This document shows positions 56,035-64,000 of a stretch of DNA of 64,000 nt, piece after piece (within the stretch, counting starts at the first letter, position 1; the number at the start of each line of letters is the position of its first letter). Location: assembly GCF_001552415.1 (NCBI RefSeq), contig NZ_BCRD01000008.1, positions 1-64,000 on the forward strand. Direction: 5' to 3'. The position numbers and the translations under genes were made by a program. Source of the DNA: Corynebacterium xerosis NBRC 16721 = ATCC 373. GTDB taxonomy: Bacteria; Actinomycetota; Actinomycetes; Mycobacteriales; Mycobacteriaceae. The notes under the pieces were generated by a model. It had not been told where the DNA came from. It was given only the letters and a program-made list of their open reading frames with translations, and ran no database searches.

Positions 56035-56739
56035 ATGACCTTCGCCTCCTACCTCGTGCTGCTCGGCGTCTGGTTCGCGGCGATCTGCTCGCCGGGCCCG
56101 GATCTGCTGTGTTTGGTGCGCATCGCCACGCGCTCGCGGGCGCGGGGGCTGGCGGCGGCCGCGGGCATCGTCGCCGGCATCGTCGTGTGGCTGGTGCTGA
56201 CGCTGGCGGGCCTGGGCGCCCTGCTCGCCGCCGCGCCGTGGCTTCTGTCCGCGCTGCAGATCGCCGGCGGCGCGTACCTGATCTGGATGGGCGTGTCCGC
56301 CGTGCGGGCGGGCGCGCGCCAGTTGCGCTCCGGCGGCGGGTCGCCGCTTCCGCCTAACGACGCCCACCTCTCCGCCGATCCGCCCCCGTGCGGCCCCCGC
56401 CCGGAGTCGGCGGGCCCGGATCGACGGCGCCCCGGCCTGCACGGCGCGTTTTTGCAGGGCCTGTTCACCAACCTGTCGAACCCCAAGGCCGTGATCTTCT
56501 TCGGCGCGGTGTTCTCCCGCTTCGTCACCCCGGGGATGGGGTTGGCCGACCAGATCTTCATGGTCGTCGTCCTCGCCGCGGTGTCGCTGGCCTGGTTCGG
56601 CGGCGTGGCGTGGGGCCTGGGGCTGCCGCGTTTCGCCGATACGCTCCACCGCGCCGGGCCGTGGATCGACGTCGTCTCCGGGGCGGTGTTCCTGGTGCTG
56701 GCCACCGTCATCATCGCCGAGGGCGTCGCCTCGCTGTAG
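56035..56739 (+). CDS. LysE/RhtB-family exporter
   Basis: 234 residues, six helices. The start MTFASYLVLLGVWFAAICSPGPDLLCLVRIATRSR and GLFTNLSNPKAVIFFGAVF are diagnostic. A Pro/Arg-rich cytoplasmic loop (about residues 98-140) is longer than normal. It exports amino acids or related metabolites. ATG 56035. Confidence 0.92.
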   Translation: MTFASYLVLLGVWFAAICSPGPDLLCLVRIATRSRARGLAAAAGIVAGIVVWLVLTLAGLGALLAAAPWLLSALQIAGGAYLIWMGVSAVRAGARQLRSGGGSPLPPNDAHLSADPPPCGPRPESAGPDRRRPGLHGAFLQGLFTNLSNPKAVIFFGAVFSRFVTPGMGLADQIFMVVVLAAVSLAWFGGVAWGLGLPRFADTLHRAGPWIDVVSGAVFLVLATVIIAEGVASL

Positions 56740-56903
56740 AGGCCCGGGGCGCCACCATCTCCGGCGATCGCACGTCCCCCGCGCCACAGGGGTGGCGTTC
56801 GCCCGGCGCACGCCGGTCACCCGCTGGTAGGAAAGACGTAACCGCCTTTCGGGGCGCGATCAGCCGTCGTAAAGCAGCACGAAGCAGCACAAGGAGAAGA
56901 GCA

Positions 56904-57650
56904 ATGGCACAACCCGTCGCAGTTGTCACCGGGGCATCGTCCGGAATCGGCGCGGCCACCGCCGTCGCGCTCGGCGCCGCCGGATACGAGGTCGTGCTCG
57001 GCGCGCGGCGCGTGGACAAGCTCACCGACGTCGCCCACCGCATCGGCGACGCCGGCGGATCCGCGCGCGTCGTCGAACTCGACGTCACCGACCAGGCCAG
57101 CGTCGACGCGCTGGCCGCCGCCGTGCCGCAGTGCGACGTGCTGGTCAACAACGCCGGCGGCGCTCTGGGCATGGAATCCGTCGAAGGCGCCGTCGAGGAC
57201 AAGTGGCGCTGGATGTACGAGGTCAACGTCCTGGGCACCCTGCGCGTCACCCGCGCCCTGCTGCCCGCGCTGAAGGTGGCGAAGGGCGCCGTGATCACCA
57301 TCGGCTCCATCGCCGCCCGCCAGAACTACCCCGGCGGCGCCGGCTACAACGCCGCCAAGCACGGCGAGCGCGCCCTGACCGAGGTGCTGCGCCAGGAGAT
57401 CGCCGTCGACGGCGTGCGCGTCACCGAAATCGACCCGGGCCGCGTGCACACCGACTTCTCGCTCGTGCGTTTCGACGGCGACGCCGACAAGGCCAACGCC
57501 GTCTACGACGGGGTCAAGTCGCTGACCGCCGAGGACGTCGCCGACGTGATCACCTTCGTGGCGACCCGGCCGGCACACGTCAACATCGACTTCCTGCAGA
57601 TCACGCCCATCGATCAGGCCGGCAGCGCCGCGCCGAAGCCGGTGAAGTAG
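56904..57650 (+). CDS. Short-chain dehydrogenase (YdfG-like)
   Basis: 248 residues: TGASSGIG at 9-16, LVNNAGGA, TIGSIAA and catalytic GYNAAKHGE. Looks like the YdfG/serine-3-dehydrogenase group. The ATG at 56904 has AAGGAGAAGA upstream. A dispersed word (56866-56875) lies directly upstream in the leader. It is followed after two bases by a second SDR gene. Confidence 0.93.
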   Translation: MAQPVAVVTGASSGIGAATAVALGAAGYEVVLGARRVDKLTDVAHRIGDAGGSARVVELDVTDQASVDALAAAVPQCDVLVNNAGGALGMESVEGAVEDKWRWMYEVNVLGTLRVTRALLPALKVAKGAVITIGSIAARQNYPGGAGYNAAKHGERALTEVLRQEIAVDGVRVTEIDPGRVHTDFSLVRFDGDADKANAVYDGVKSLTAEDVADVITFVATRPAHVNIDFLQITPIDQAGSAAPKPVK

Positions 57651-57652
57651 GC

Positions 57653-58462
57653 GTGGGCGCGGATTCCTTGACACAGCGCGCGGGCGGTCGGCCCATCGCC
57701 CTGGTCACCGGGGCGTCGCGCGGAATCGGCCGCGCGGTGGCGGAGGTTCTGGGCCGCGACCACCACGTGTTGGTGGGGGCCACGAACGAGGAGGGTGCGG
57801 AGGCCGTCGTCGCCGCGCTGCCGTCGGCCGAGCCGTTCGTCGCCGACGTCACCGATCCCGACCAGCTCGCCGCCGCCGTCGCGCGCGCCGGACTTGGCGG
57901 GGCCGATGAGGGCACCACCGGAGGAGCCCCCGATGGTGTCGTCGAAGGCGCTACCGGTGGAGCCCCCGATGGTGCCGTTGATGGCGCGGGGCATCCGCGC
58001 CTCGACGTACTCGTCCATTCGGCGGGGATCTGGGCGAAGTCCGACATCGCCGACGCCGACCGCGACGAATGGGCGCGGCTGCTCGACGTCAACGTCATCT
58101 CCGTCGTCGACCTCACCCGTCGCCTGCTGCCGGCGTTGCGAGAGGCCGGCGGCACCGTCGTGGCCATCAACTCCGGCTCCGGCTACCACTCGGGTCCGGG
58201 CCTGGGCCTGTACTCGGCGTCGAAGTTCGCGCTGCGCGCCGTCACCGACGCCCTGCGCGAGGAAGAGCGCGGCGTCGTCCGGGTCTCCTCGGTCCACCCG
58301 GGGCGCGTCGACACCGACATGCAGGTGCAGATCATGGGCGAGGACGGCTACGACGGCTCGAAGTACGTCCACGTCGACTCCATCGCCGCCGCCGTGCGTC
58401 TGTGCGTCGAGGCGACCGACGACTGCATCGTCGAGGAAGTCACCGTCCGCCCGCGGAAGTAG
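57653..58462 (+). CDS. Short-chain dehydrogenase with a Gly-rich insert
   Basis: 269 residues from GTG at 57653, two bases past the preceding SDR stop. TGASRGIG near residues 19-26; the usual NNAG is VHSAGIW; SGSGYHSGPGLGLYSASKFAL holds the S-Y-K triad. Residues about 84-115 contain an in-frame repeated insert (two ATGGAPDG-type units from a 36-base imperfect direct repeat, near 57915 and 57951). Likely reduces a carbonyl; co-transcribed with the first SDR. Confidence 0.88.
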   Translation: MGADSLTQRAGGRPIALVTGASRGIGRAVAEVLGRDHHVLVGATNEEGAEAVVAALPSAEPFVADVTDPDQLAAAVARAGLGGADEGTTGGAPDGVVEGATGGAPDGAVDGAGHPRLDVLVHSAGIWAKSDIADADRDEWARLLDVNVISVVDLTRRLLPALREAGGTVVAINSGSGYHSGPGLGLYSASKFALRAVTDALREEERGVVRVSSVHPGRVDTDMQVQIMGEDGYDGSKYVHVDSIAAAVRLCVEATDDCIVEEVTVRPRK

Positions 58463-58526
58463 GGGCCGGTGGAGGTCGTCGCGACCGCACCGGCTGGCCA
58501 GGGGCTCGCCGAGTGGTCGGGCCCGA

Positions 58527-58592
58527 AGAAAGATGTCGGACGGCCAGAAAGACGTGGGGTGCCACGTCTTTCTGGCCGTCCGACATCTTTCT
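58527..58592. repeat. Perfect 31-bp inverted repeat with 4-base loop
   Basis: Arms 58527-58557 and 58562-58592 are exact reverse complements with loop GGTG. Within each arm AGAAAGATGT and AGAAAGACGT are related sub-units. It lies 64 bases after the SDR stop, between converging genes. No T-run flanks it on either side. Confidence 0.93.
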
Positions 58593-58656
58593 GTGCAGTG
58601 GCGGGGGCCATCGCGCGGAAACGGGCGCACCGCCGCCGATAAAAACACGTCGAATT

Positions 58657-58690
58657 GACAGGTACACGTGGTGTGCCGCATGTACCTGTC
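58657..58690. repeat. Inverted repeat, 10-bp arms
   Basis: GACAGGTACA (58657-58666) and TGTACCTGTC (58681-58690) with a 14-base spacer. It could be a terminator for fadD or an operator-like site. Confidence 0.75.
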
Positions 58691-58837
58691 CATTCGGCGG
58701 GTATCTGCGTTGAAGGCGCGGGCGGGGAGGGGAAAGCGGCGGAGGCCGGCGGGGCCCACTGGACCGGGGGCCCGAAAATGGGCGACGGCCCCGCGGACGA
58801 GGTGTCCGTGGGGCCGTCGCAAAGCTGGGGGCTGTAC

Positions 58838-58920
58838 CGAGCGGGGCCGGAACGCCGAACCGAGCGGGGCCGGAACGCCGAACTGAGGGGGGCCGGAACG
58901 CCGAACTGAGGGGGGCCGGG
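58838..58920. repeat. 23-bp tandem repeat, 3.6 copies
   Basis: Copies at 58838-58860, 58861-58883, 58884-58906 and a partial copy at 58907-58920. The first two are identical and the third differs at its first bases. Consensus YGAGSGGGGCCGGAACGCCGAAC. Confidence 0.9.
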
Positions 58921-59019
58921 AACCCGGATCCCCGCGACTCCGGGAGCCGCGCCAGACCGTCCGCGAAGGGACCGGCCGGGGACCCGCCGCGACGCGACTG
59001 GTCGGGGGTTGACCCGAAC

Positions 59020-60699
59020 TTAGTCCTGGTCGGGCACCGGCAGCAGGCGCGGAACGACCTTGCCGGTGGCGTTGCGGGGCAGGTCATCGACGAAGTGGAT
59101 GTGCTCCGGCACCGAGTGCTCGGCGAGGTTGTCGCGGACGACCTGGCGCATCTCGTCGGGATCCAGGGCCTCGCCCTCGGCGTTCTTCTTGCGGATGACG
59201 AACGTGTGCAGCTCCGCCAGCAGCGTCTTGGAGTTGTTCACGCCGACGGTGTGCAGGTCCTCGACGCCCTCGAGGGCGCCCAGCACCTCGTCGACCTCGC
59301 GCGGGAAGGTGTTCTCGCCGCCCTTGATCACCATGTCGTCGGAACGGCCGAGGACGTAGAGGAAACCATCCTCGTCGAAGCGGCCGAGGTCGCCGATCTC
59401 CAGCAGGCCGTCGACGGTGCGGAACTTGTCGCGCTGCTGCGCCATGTAGCCGGTGAAGGCCAGCTCCTGGGCGGTGTGGATGCGGCCGATCTCGCCGACG
59501 GGCACGTCGTTGTCGTTCTCGTCGAGGATTCGCACGCTGGCGCCGATGGCCGGGCGGCCGGCGGTGTCGGGGCGCTCGGCGAGCTCCGGGCCGGAGGCGA
59601 TGGACGTCAGGCCGGCCTCGGTGGAACCGTAGAAGTTGCAGACCACGGGGCCGAAACGCTTGGTCAGGGCCGTCACCAGCCACGCCGGGATGGCGTTGCC
59701 GGAGGAGACCATGAACTCGAACGGGCCGGGGTTCGGGCGCGGGTTCTCGTCGAGGTAGTCGTTGAGGATGCGCAGGAAGATCGCGGCGGAGACCATGCCG
59801 TTGACGCCGTACTTGTCGATCTGCTCCAGCGCGCCCTTCGGCTCGAACTGGCGCTGGGTGACCAGCGTCGCGCCGGTGACTATGGCGACGATGACGTTGG
59901 CCCAGCCCCAGGCGTGGAACATCGACGCGGACTGGTGGATGACCATGTTGCGGCGCCACGGGATGCGGTCGGTGACGGCGCCGAGCGTCGCCGGGGTCTT
60001 CGGCTCGTTGCGAAGCACGCCCTTCGGGATGCCGGTGGTGCCGGAGGACATGATGATGATGCGGCCCTGCTCCGGCTTCTGCTCCAGCTCGGAGGTGCCG
60101 TCGGCCTCGATGAGGTCGTCCATGAACAGGTAGCCCTCGGGGACCTCGGGCCGGTTGTTCTTGTCGAAGACGTGGGTGACCACGACGGTGGTGTCGCCGA
60201 TGTCCTCGGGCACGCGGTCGAGGAACTCCTCGTCGATGAAGAGGTACTCGATCTCGGTCTCGTCGAGCAGGCCGGAGATCTGGTGGGCGGAGGAGCCGAT
60301 GTTCATGATCATGATCTCGGCGCCGAGCAGGCCCTTGACGGCCATGGGGATGATGATGCCGCGGCCGTTGCGGGCGACGATGCCGAAGCGGGAGCCGGAG
60401 CCCATGCCGCGGTCCTTCAGGGCGCGGGCCAGGGACCAGGACTTGTCGCGCAGCTCGGAGTAGGTCAGCTCGCCGTCGTCGTCGACCAGCGCGAGGCGGT
60501 CCGGGTAGCGGTGGGCGGAAATGGTGATCAGGCCGCCGACGGCGAATCCCCAGCGCTTGACGCAGTTGATGCAGAACGGCGCGGTCTTCGGCGTCATGTA
60601 CAGGGCGCCGGACTTGATCAGCGGGGCCATCGACTTGCGGATGGTGTTCACCTTGAAAGGCAAGGGCAGCTTCGGCGCGGTATTGAATTCGGCGGGCAT
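59020..60699 (-). CDS. Acyl-CoA synthetase (AMP-forming, FadD-type)
   Basis: 559 residues. ANL-family motifs: MSSGTTGIPKGV (P-loop), FYGSTEAGL, GDLGRFDEDGFLYVLGRSDDMVIKGG and the catalytic Lys in NATGKVVPRLL. The first 60 residues are hydrophobic/basic. It activates fatty acids to acyl-CoA. The ATG at 60699 is preceded by GGAGGA. A perfect palindrome about 90 bases upstream suggests control by a TetR-type lipid regulator. Confidence 0.93.
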   Translation of the reverse strand: MPAEFNTAPKLPLPFKVNTIRKSMAPLIKSGALYMTPKTAPFCINCVKRWGFAVGGLITISAHRYPDRLALVDDDGELTYSELRDKSWSLARALKDRGMGSGSRFGIVARNGRGIIIPMAVKGLLGAEIMIMNIGSSAHQISGLLDETEIEYLFIDEEFLDRVPEDIGDTTVVVTHVFDKNNRPEVPEGYLFMDDLIEADGTSELEQKPEQGRIIIMSSGTTGIPKGVLRNEPKTPATLGAVTDRIPWRRNMVIHQSASMFHAWGWANVIVAIVTGATLVTQRQFEPKGALEQIDKYGVNGMVSAAIFLRILNDYLDENPRPNPGPFEFMVSSGNAIPAWLVTALTKRFGPVVCNFYGSTEAGLTSIASGPELAERPDTAGRPAIGASVRILDENDNDVPVGEIGRIHTAQELAFTGYMAQQRDKFRTVDGLLEIGDLGRFDEDGFLYVLGRSDDMVIKGGENTFPREVDEVLGALEGVEDLHTVGVNNSKTLLAELHTFVIRKKNAEGEALDPDEMRQVVRDNLAEHSVPEHIHFVDDLPRNATGKVVPRLLPVPDQD

Positions 60700-60786
60700 G
60701 GGCTTGGTTCCTCCAAGGAATGTCGCTTGCTGATCGCTTCGCTGGGAAACGGCGTTATCGGCTGGGCATGTGCGAAGCGCCGGCTC

Positions 60787-60801
60787 GTTTGACTGTCAAA
60801 C
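60787..60801. promoter_or_regulatory. 15-base perfect palindrome, likely repressor site upstream of fadD
   Basis: GTTTGAC-T-GTCAAAC. On the minus strand it contains TTGACA, a consensus -35 box, about 95 bases upstream of the fadD start. A repressor bound here would cover the promoter. Which regulator binds is unknown. Confidence 0.6.
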
Positions 60802-61173
60802 TAATACGGAGGCGGGGGCTTCCGCAAAAAGTGGCGCGTCGCACATCTGCTAGGGGGTTCATCTGATTTATGGGCTGGAATGTTACGCCCTGGTCACGGA
60901 ACAGGCGCGATTAGGGTGCGCTTGGAGTCACTCTGGCCCCAATCGTCACGTGAGTTGCAGCGTAGCCCACCCGGGTCCGCAAGGGGACCGTTCCCGAAAA
61001 TATTCGGCCGCCCAAACCGTCGCCGTGCCCTTTGCTTTGCGACGGCGACGTCCCCCGTGCAGCGGCGCTGCGCGGGGGAGCGCTGGGGCGATGGCGGCGC
61101 CCCGGAGTTCCGGGGCCCGGCCGGGAATGGCCGGGGGGCGACCGGGGATTGACCGGGCGACGCCCCCAATTGC
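60802..61173. other. Spacer between fadD promoter and acyl-CoA oxidase stop
   Basis: 372 bases without a supported gene. It contains one copy of the dispersed word (61034-61043, complement). The far end is Gly/Arg-coding GC-rich filler. No clear terminator hairpin for the converging side is seen. Confidence 0.5.
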
Positions 61174-63375
61174 CTAGCGGGGGTCGACGCCGGCGTCGTC
61201 GAGCATCGGCACCGACACCAGGGCCTCCGGGATGGCGAATGCGTCGACGAGGACGTCGGCCCACGGGCCCAGCGAATCGACCAGATCGTTGATGGCCGCG
61301 CGCACCGCCTTGGTGCGCAGGCCGTTGAGCACGTTCTGCTCCTGGTACCAACCCGAGTGGGCGTTGATGGTGGACAACGCGAACAGCGTGCGGATCTGCA
61401 CGAACACGTCCTTGACGGCCGACCCGTCGTCAAGCGAGGCCTCGGCCTCGACCAGAGCCTCCAGCAGCATCGCGTCGACCCGGGCCCATCCGCAGGCGAT
61501 GAGGTGGTCCTGCGCGGAATCGACGGCGGCGACGGCGTCCTCGATGTCCATCTTCTTGGCGCCGCTGAGGCGGCGGGCCAGCGACTTGAGCAGGTTCGAC
61601 TCGCGGTCCTCGAACAACTGGACCTGGTAACCGGCGTCGAAGATGTCGGTCTCCTCGCGGTCGGTGACGCTGTCGATGAGCGTCTGCACCGACCGGGCCA
61701 GCGGCGTGCGGCGGCGGAGGATGTCGCCGACGTTCTCCACGCCGAAACGCAGCATGCCCATCGGGTCGAGGTCGGACAGGCCGCGGGCGTAGGCGGTGAT
61801 CAGCTCCTTGCCCACCATCTGGATCAGGACGGTGTTGTCGCCCTCGAACGTGGTGAACACGTCGGAGTCGTCCTTGTGGATGGTCAGCAGGTTCTCCGAC
61901 ATGTAACCGGCGCCGCCGCAGGCCTCGCGGCACTCCTGGATGGTGTCGGTGGCGTGGCGGGTGGCGGCGACCTTGACGGCGGCGGCGCGGGACTCCATCT
62001 CGCGCTGCTTCCACTGCTGCTCGTCGGTCGGCTCGGCGACGTTCCATTCGCCGGCGGCGATGAGGCTGTCCTGCTCGTCGAGGCGCTCGATGATCTGGTT
62101 CTGCAGCAGCGCCAGCGCGTAGGAGCGGGCCAGGCGCGGCAGCAGGCGCAGGCGGTGGGAGCGGTGCTCGATCAGGCGCTTCTCGTTGCCGGGCACGCCC
62201 TCGAACTGGCGGCGGCGGGTGGCGTAGCGCAGGGCGATGGTCAGCGAGGACCGGGTCGCCGCGCCGGCCGCGGCGCCGACGGAAACGCGGCCGCGGATCA
62301 GCGTGCCCAACATGGTGAAGAAGCGGCGGTTGCGCGACTCGATCGGCGAAGAGTAATTGCCGCGCTCGTCGACGTCGCCGAAGCGGTTGAGCAGGTTCTC
62401 GCGGGGCACGCGGACGTTGTCGAACAGGATCGTGCCGTTGTCGACGCCCGGCAGGCCGCCCTTGTACCCGTGGTCGCCGATGGTCACGCCCGGCATCGGG
62501 TTGCCGTCTTCGTCGCGGATGGGCACGAGGACGCAGTGCACGCCGTGGGACTCGGCCGGGTCGTGGTTGGCGTCGGTGGCGCTGCCCGGGGTGTGCAGCT
62601 GCGCGAACACCGCCGCCATGCGGCCGTGGCGGGCGGCGTTGCCGATGTACGTCTTCTGCGCCGAGGGGCTGGGGGAGTGGACGATGAACTCGTCGGTCTC
62701 CGGGTCGTACGTCGCGGTGGTCTCCAGGTTCTGCACGTCGGACCCGTGGCCGCGCTCGGTCATGGCGAAGCAGCCGAGCAGGTCCAGGTTGATGATCTGC
62801 GGCACCAGGTGCGTGTGGCGGTCACTGCCGAGCGCTTCGACGGCACCGCCGAACAGCCCCCACTGCACGCCGGACTTCACCATCACGCCGAGGTCCGCGT
62901 GGCCGACCATTTCCATGCCGGTCAGGGTGGCGCCGATTTCGCCGGTGCCGCCGTGGGCCGCGCTGAAAACGCCCTTGGGCATGCCTGTGTCGCGCAGCCG
63001 CTCCAGGCGGGACAGGATCGCGTCGCGGGCCTCGTCGAGCGGCAGGCCGACTTGGGGGCGGAAGAATTCGTCGTCGAGCATGGCGCGGACGCGCTCGCGG
63101 TCTTCGGCGTACTTGCCGTCGAGGAGCTTCTGCAGCTCCACAGCGACAGCGGGGTCGGCGGTGGTGGGCAGCTTCGCGGGGCCCTTGCCGACGGTTTCGG
63201 GCTTGTCCTTCTTGTCGCGGCCGGAGCCCGAGCCGGAGTTCGAGCCCTCGGGCTCGGTGCCGTCGGGGGCGGCCGCGGCGGCGACCTTGTCGATGTCTTC
63301 GGCCCGCTCGGTGTTCTTCATGGCGACGTCGTCGCCGTGCTGCGGGGATCGGATGGCGTCGTCAGTGGAGTCCAT
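61174..63375 (-). CDS. Acyl-CoA oxidase/dehydrogenase
   Basis: 733 residues, length of acyl-CoA oxidases rather than 380-residue dehydrogenases. N-terminal 75 residues are polar and low-complexity. The core has LGCFAMTERGHGSDVQNLETTATYD (substrate/FAD region), GVHCVLVPIRDEDG, and CGGAGYMSENLLTIHKDDSDVFTTFEGDNTVLIQMVGKEL. The C-terminal half is the oxidase-type helical domain. It likely catalyses the first step of beta-oxidation. The start at 63375 is the first ATG in frame; an ATG at 63321 is also possible. One dispersed word (61426) encodes SLDDG. Confidence 0.9.
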   Translation of the reverse strand: MDSTDDAIRSPQHGDDVAMKNTERAEDIDKVAAAAAPDGTEPEGSNSGSGSGRDKKDKPETVGKGPAKLPTTADPAVAVELQKLLDGKYAEDRERVRAMLDDEFFRPQVGLPLDEARDAILSRLERLRDTGMPKGVFSAAHGGTGEIGATLTGMEMVGHADLGVMVKSGVQWGLFGGAVEALGSDRHTHLVPQIINLDLLGCFAMTERGHGSDVQNLETTATYDPETDEFIVHSPSPSAQKTYIGNAARHGRMAAVFAQLHTPGSATDANHDPAESHGVHCVLVPIRDEDGNPMPGVTIGDHGYKGGLPGVDNGTILFDNVRVPRENLLNRFGDVDERGNYSSPIESRNRRFFTMLGTLIRGRVSVGAAAGAATRSSLTIALRYATRRRQFEGVPGNEKRLIEHRSHRLRLLPRLARSYALALLQNQIIERLDEQDSLIAAGEWNVAEPTDEQQWKQREMESRAAAVKVAATRHATDTIQECREACGGAGYMSENLLTIHKDDSDVFTTFEGDNTVLIQMVGKELITAYARGLSDLDPMGMLRFGVENVGDILRRRTPLARSVQTLIDSVTDREETDIFDAGYQVQLFEDRESNLLKSLARRLSGAKKMDIEDAVAAVDSAQDHLIACGWARVDAMLLEALVEAEASLDDGSAVKDVFVQIRTLFALSTINAHSGWYQEQNVLNGLRTKAVRAAINDLVDSLGPWADVLVDAFAIPEALVSVPMLDDAGVDPR

Positions 63376-63527
63376 GACCCCACGTTACCGGTGACTGTGA
63401 TGCAGATGACTCTAATTCAAGAACATCACCACCGTGCGGGGGTGACCGGGTCGCGCGGGACCGAAAATTGCGCCGAAGGTGGAGGCGTGGGGCGCGCGGA
63501 GGTGCAGGCGCGAGCGCCGAGACCGCA

Positions 63528-64000
63528 CTACCGCCGCTCCGCCACCGCACCCTCGACGAGCGCGGCCAGCGCCGCGTCATCCACCGGCCCGCACGTGCCC
63601 AACCAGCGGTCCAGCGCCTCGCGCTCGGCCGGCGTCACCCACAGCCCGTAGCGGTGCTTCACGGTGATCTGCCGCGCGACGTACTGGCAGCGGAACGCGG
63701 AGTTCGGCGGCAGCCACGTCGCGGCATCGCCGTCGCCCTTGCGCTGGTTGGATGGCCCGTCGACGGCGAGCAGGTTGAGCGGGTCGTTGGCGAAGGCCCG
63801 CCGCGCCTCGTCGTCGAGACCCTGCGCGCCCTTCTGCCAGGCGTCCGACATGGCCACCACGTGGTCGATCTGCACCGCGCTCGACGTCGCCGATCCGCGC
63901 TGGAAGGGGATGACCGTACCCGTGAACGGGTCGTGGAGCGTGCCGGCCAGTGCGACGCAGTCGTTGGTGTTCGGCTTGATCGCCACGTCGACCAGGTCGC
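63528..64000 (-). CDS. HNH endonuclease-family protein (DUF1524/GmrSD-C type), 5' end missing
   Basis: About 157 residues are present, from the right window edge (RDLVDVAIKPNTNDCVALAG) to TAG at 63528-63530. The nuclease block is VQIDHVVAMSDAWQKGAQ (DHVV as the metal-binding His-Asp), DPLNLLAVDGPSNQRKGDGDAATWLPPN and the tail FRCQYVARQITVKHRYGLWVTPAEREAL. Mycolate actinobacteria often carry secreted copies of this protein. The N-terminal region lies outside the window, so a signal peptide cannot be checked. Confidence 0.88.
   Translation of the reverse strand, partial: DLVDVAIKPNTNDCVALAGTLHDPFTGTVIPFQRGSATSSAVQIDHVVAMSDAWQKGAQGLDDEARRAFANDPLNLLAVDGPSNQRKGDGDAATWLPPNSAFRCQYVARQITVKHRYGLWVTPAEREALDRWLGTCGPVDDAALAALVEGAVAERR

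Larger units (their letters stand above)
58463..59019. other. Gene-free spacer rich in inverted and tandem repeats
   Basis: 557 bases between the SDR and fadD stops. Open frames mostly cross the repeats and have no family resemblance. It holds a 31-base-pair hairpin, a 10-base-pair hairpin, a copy of the dispersed word (58816-58825) and a 23-base tandem repeat. Confidence 0.7.

Noticed and set aside
58440..59087. 215-residue minus-strand frame downstream of fadD
   Set aside because: It spans the 31-bp hairpin and tandem repeats, is Arg/Pro/Ser-rich and runs into the end of fadD; no support as a gene.

Overview
The window is very GC-rich (about 70 % by eye) and densely coded. It looks like a chromosome segment of a high-GC Corynebacterium or a close mycolate-forming actinobacterium. 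Evidence: the cell-division/phospho-signalling operon in the order fhaA-fhaB-pstP-rodA-pbpA-pknA; a C50 carotenoid set with split lycopene cyclase genes and a lycopene elongase; and a perfect McbR-type operator (TAGAC-N6-GTCTA) before metB. The genus is an inference.

Layout. 1-7.2 kb: minus-strand envelope/signalling operon, truncated in pknA at the left edge. 7.4-7.6 kb: tRNA-Leu(CAG) and its terminator. 7.7-12.4 kb: a CDGSH protein coupled to a haem-oxygenase-like diiron-type protein, a small Rho-N-like protein, a membrane protein and a SulP transporter. 12.5-16.8 kb: a tightly overlapping carotenoid operon (GT2-crtE-crtB-crtYe-crtYf-crtEb) with no crtI. 16.9-23.4 kb: small stress/detoxification proteins, two MFS transporters, a Nudix-mug pair and an NTF2-like protein. 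23.5-27 kb: a two-component system divergent from a DedA protein. 27.2-32 kb: an SDR with an internal 42-bp duplication, a saccharopine-dehydrogenase-like reductase, metB and a DODA-type dioxygenase. 32.1-35.9 kb: LysR/MFS divergent pair, a Rieske lipoprotein and a YggS PLP protein. 36-42.7 kb: a GT-C mannosyltransferase-like gene, then a glycine riboswitch and gcvP-gcvT-gcvH. 42.8-47.4 kb: hrpB, an amidohydrolase and a CDF transporter. 47.4-48 kb: a gene-free stretch with a large nested inverted repeat. 48-52 kb: an alpha/beta-hydrolase-like protein, tag, a hemolysin-III protein, ogt and a nitroreductase. 52-58.5 kb: a 2,4-dienoyl-CoA reductase, a broken membrane-protein gene, an esterase, a LysE exporter and two SDRs. 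58.5-59 kb: a second gene-free stretch with a perfect 31-bp hairpin and 23-bp tandem repeats. 59-64 kb: acyl-CoA synthetase, acyl-CoA oxidase/dehydrogenase and an HNH nuclease running off the right edge.

Functional themes. The first operon couples peptidoglycan synthesis (RodA/PbpA) to Ser/Thr phosphorylation (PknA, PstP, FhaA, FhaB). The carotenoid operon should make an elongated, cyclised and perhaps glycosylated C50 carotenoid, but the desaturase must lie elsewhere. The glycine cleavage genes sit behind a glycine-sensing RNA. Tag and Ogt form a small alkylation-repair island. FadH, FadD and the acyl-CoA oxidase are fatty-acid genes.

The most unusual signal is a short dispersed word, GTCG-Y-V-AAGC (usually extended as SCGTCGYVAAGCR). 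I find it 32 times on both strands, about one expected from composition. It occurs in coding and non-coding DNA, often just after stop codons, and once as an inverted pair forming a terminator-like hairpin. That pattern resembles DNA-uptake or chromosome-architecture words in other bacteria.
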